Positions 5,619 to 6,731 of a stretch of 6,731 nt of DNA are shown in pieces. The notes under the pieces are model-generated. The model did not search any database and was not told the DNA's origin. It saw only the letters and a list, made by a program, of their open reading frames with translations. The position numbers were made by a program, and so were the translations under genes. Origin of the DNA: Pseudomonas sp. UBA5782 (GTDB lineage: Bacteria; Pseudomonadota; Gammaproteobacteria; Pseudomonadales; Pseudomonadaceae); the NCBI GenBank assembly GCA_002418465.1, contig DIEE01000116.1, positions 1-6,731 on the forward strand, written 5' to 3'. The number at the start of each line of letters is the position of its first letter. Positions within the stretch are counted from its first letter, which is position 1.

Positions 5619-6731
5619 ATGAGCCTTATCGGCATAGTTGTGCTGTTTCTGATCGCTTACGCGCTGTCCTCGGCGCGCCGCGCGATCAACTGGCGCACGA
5701 TCCTCGGCGCGTTCGCCTTCCAGGTGTTCTTCGCCGCCTTCGCGCTCTACGTGCCTTGGGGGCAGAGTGTGATGGCCAACGTTTCCGACGCGGTGTCCAA
5801 CCTCGAGGTCTACGGCAATCAGGGCATCAGCTTCCTCTTCGGCGGGCTCAACGACGGCGCGCTGATGCACCAGCTGTTCGGCAACCACAGCTTCATTTTC
5901 GCCCTCAAGGTGCTGCCGCTGATCGTCTTCTTCAGCGGCCTGATGGCGGTGCTCTATCACATCGGCGTGATGGGCGTGATCATCCGCGTGTTCGGCGGCA
6001 GCCTTGGCCGGGTGCTCGGCACCAGCCGCACGGAAACCATGTCCGCGGTGGCCAACATCTTCGTCGGTACCACCGAGGCGCCGCTGGTGATCCGCCCGTT
6101 CCTGGCGCGGATGACCGAGTCCGAGCTGTTCTCGGTGATCGTGTGCGGGCTGGCCTCGGTGGCCGGTTCGGTGCTGATCGGCTATGCCTCGCTGGGTATC
6201 GACATGCGCTACCTGATCGCGGCGAGCTTCATGTCCGCGCCGGGCGGCCTGCTGATGGCCAAGCTGATGATTCCGGAAACCCAGAAGGTGCATGACGATC
6301 CGGCCGAACACACGGAGTTCGAGGATGAGGAGAAACCGGCCAACGTCATCGACGCCGCCGCCATCGGCACCGCCAACGGCCTGCAACTGGCACTCAACGT
6401 CGGCGCCATGCTGCTGGTGTTCATCGCACTGATCGCGCTGCTCAACGGCATTCTCGGCTGGTTCGGCGGGCTCGCCGGCTTCCCCGAACTGAGCCTGCAA
6501 CTGATCCTCGGTTATCTGTTCGCGCCCTTGGCCTTCGTGCTCGGCGTGCCCTGGAGCGAGGCAGTGACCGCCGGCAGCCTGATCGGCGAGAAGCTGGTGC
6601 TCAACGAATTCGTCGCCTACGTCGACATGGCGCCGCTGATTGACCCGGTTCAGGCGGCGGCGCGTGGCGTGGCGGTACTCTCGGCGCACACCCAGGTGAT
6701 CATCACTTTCGCCCTGTGCGGCTTCGCCAAC
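5619..6731 (+). CDS. Concentrative nucleoside transporter, CNT/NupC family (3' end outside window)
   Basis: The reading frame is open from ATG 5619 to the window end, giving 371 residues without a stop; family members are about 400-420 aa, so some 45-50 residues are missing. CNT proteins import nucleosides across the inner membrane with Na+ or H+. The sequence resembles the Vibrio cholerae vcCNT branch: hairpin-1 motif GTTEAPLVIRPF (150-161), SELFSVIV and AASFMSAPGGLL after it, an acidic cytoplasmic linker (about 219-238) leading into KPANVIDAA (239-247), ALNVGAMLL, and the CNT signature EKLVLNEFVAY (Glu330 in hairpin 2). The last residues, ALCGFAN, are the TM7 ribose-binding segment; the window stops at the Asn equivalent to vcCNT N368. 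Position 151 is Thr where vcCNT has Gln154. Downstream of nucleotidase and cdd, it probably imports the nucleosides they produce or use. Na+ versus H+ coupling cannot be told. Confidence 0.94.
   Translation, partial: MSLIGIVVLFLIAYALSSARRAINWRTILGAFAFQVFFAAFALYVPWGQSVMANVSDAVSNLEVYGNQGISFLFGGLNDGALMHQLFGNHSFIFALKVLPLIVFFSGLMAVLYHIGVMGVIIRVFGGSLGRVLGTSRTETMSAVANIFVGTTEAPLVIRPFLARMTESELFSVIVCGLASVAGSVLIGYASLGIDMRYLIAASFMSAPGGLLMAKLMIPETQKVHDDPAEHTEFEDEEKPANVIDAAAIGTANGLQLALNVGAMLLVFIALIALLNGILGWFGGLAGFPELSLQLILGYLFAPLAFVLGVPWSEAVTAGSLIGEKLVLNEFVAYVDMAPLIDPVQAAARGVAVLSAHTQVIITFALCGFAN

Noticed and set aside
5595..6689. Antisense open frame of 364 codons opposite the nucleoside transporter
   Set aside because: The product is His/Glu/Ala/Gln-rich with no family features, while the + strand encodes a well-supported CNT protein.
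1..6731. CRISPR array, tRNA/rRNA, insertion sequence or attachment site
   Set aside because: No regularly spaced repeats, cloverleaf, transposase frame or terminal inverted repeats were seen; nearly all bases are in the six genes.

Overview
The window is a single-strand run of six genes, all on +, with intergenic gaps of 50, 66, 18, -4 and 61 bases. It suggests a GC-rich gammaproteobacterium. Sampled 60-base rows count by hand at about 63-70% GC in most genes, with a clear dip in the barrel part of the receptor gene. Protein style (TonB C-terminal domain, lipoprotein nucleotidase, Vibrio-type CNT transporter) fits Pseudomonas in the broad sense, perhaps the stutzeri/mendocina side. That assignment comes from recognition and was not confirmed by a search.

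Layout: (1) bases 1-333 are the 3' end of a tonB-like energy transducer gene. (2) 384-2699 encode a TonB-dependent outer-membrane receptor of 771 aa with a GTG start and a signal peptide. (3) 2712-2733 form a perfect 9-bp stem with a 4-base loop and no T-tract. (4) 2766-3407 encode an ExbB/TolQ-family proton-channel subunit of 213 aa. (5) 3426-5141 encode a UshA-type metallophosphatase/5'-nucleotidase lipoprotein of 571 aa. (6) 5138-5557 encode a tetramer-class cytidine deaminase of 139 aa that overlaps the nucleotidase gene by ATGA. (7) 5619-6731 encode the first 371 residues of a concentrative nucleoside transporter (CNT/NupC family), cut by the window end. Both edge genes are truncated by the window and do not look broken.

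Read together, the genes describe one import route for nucleotides or nucleosides. A TonB/ExbB-energised receptor would bring a ligand across the outer membrane. A membrane-anchored periplasmic 5'-nucleotidase would remove phosphate. The CNT symporter would carry the nucleoside across the inner membrane, and cytidine deaminase would convert (deoxy)cytidine to (deoxy)uridine. The enzyme and transporter calls are firm from motifs. The receptor's substrate is an inference from neighbourhood only. Points worth a second look are a Thr at the position of the pore glutamate (E. coli E176) in the ExbB homologue, a GTTE in place of GQTE at the CNT base-binding hairpin, Tyr-rich and AT-richer loop regions in the receptor, and the absence of an ExbD gene between ExbB and its neighbours.
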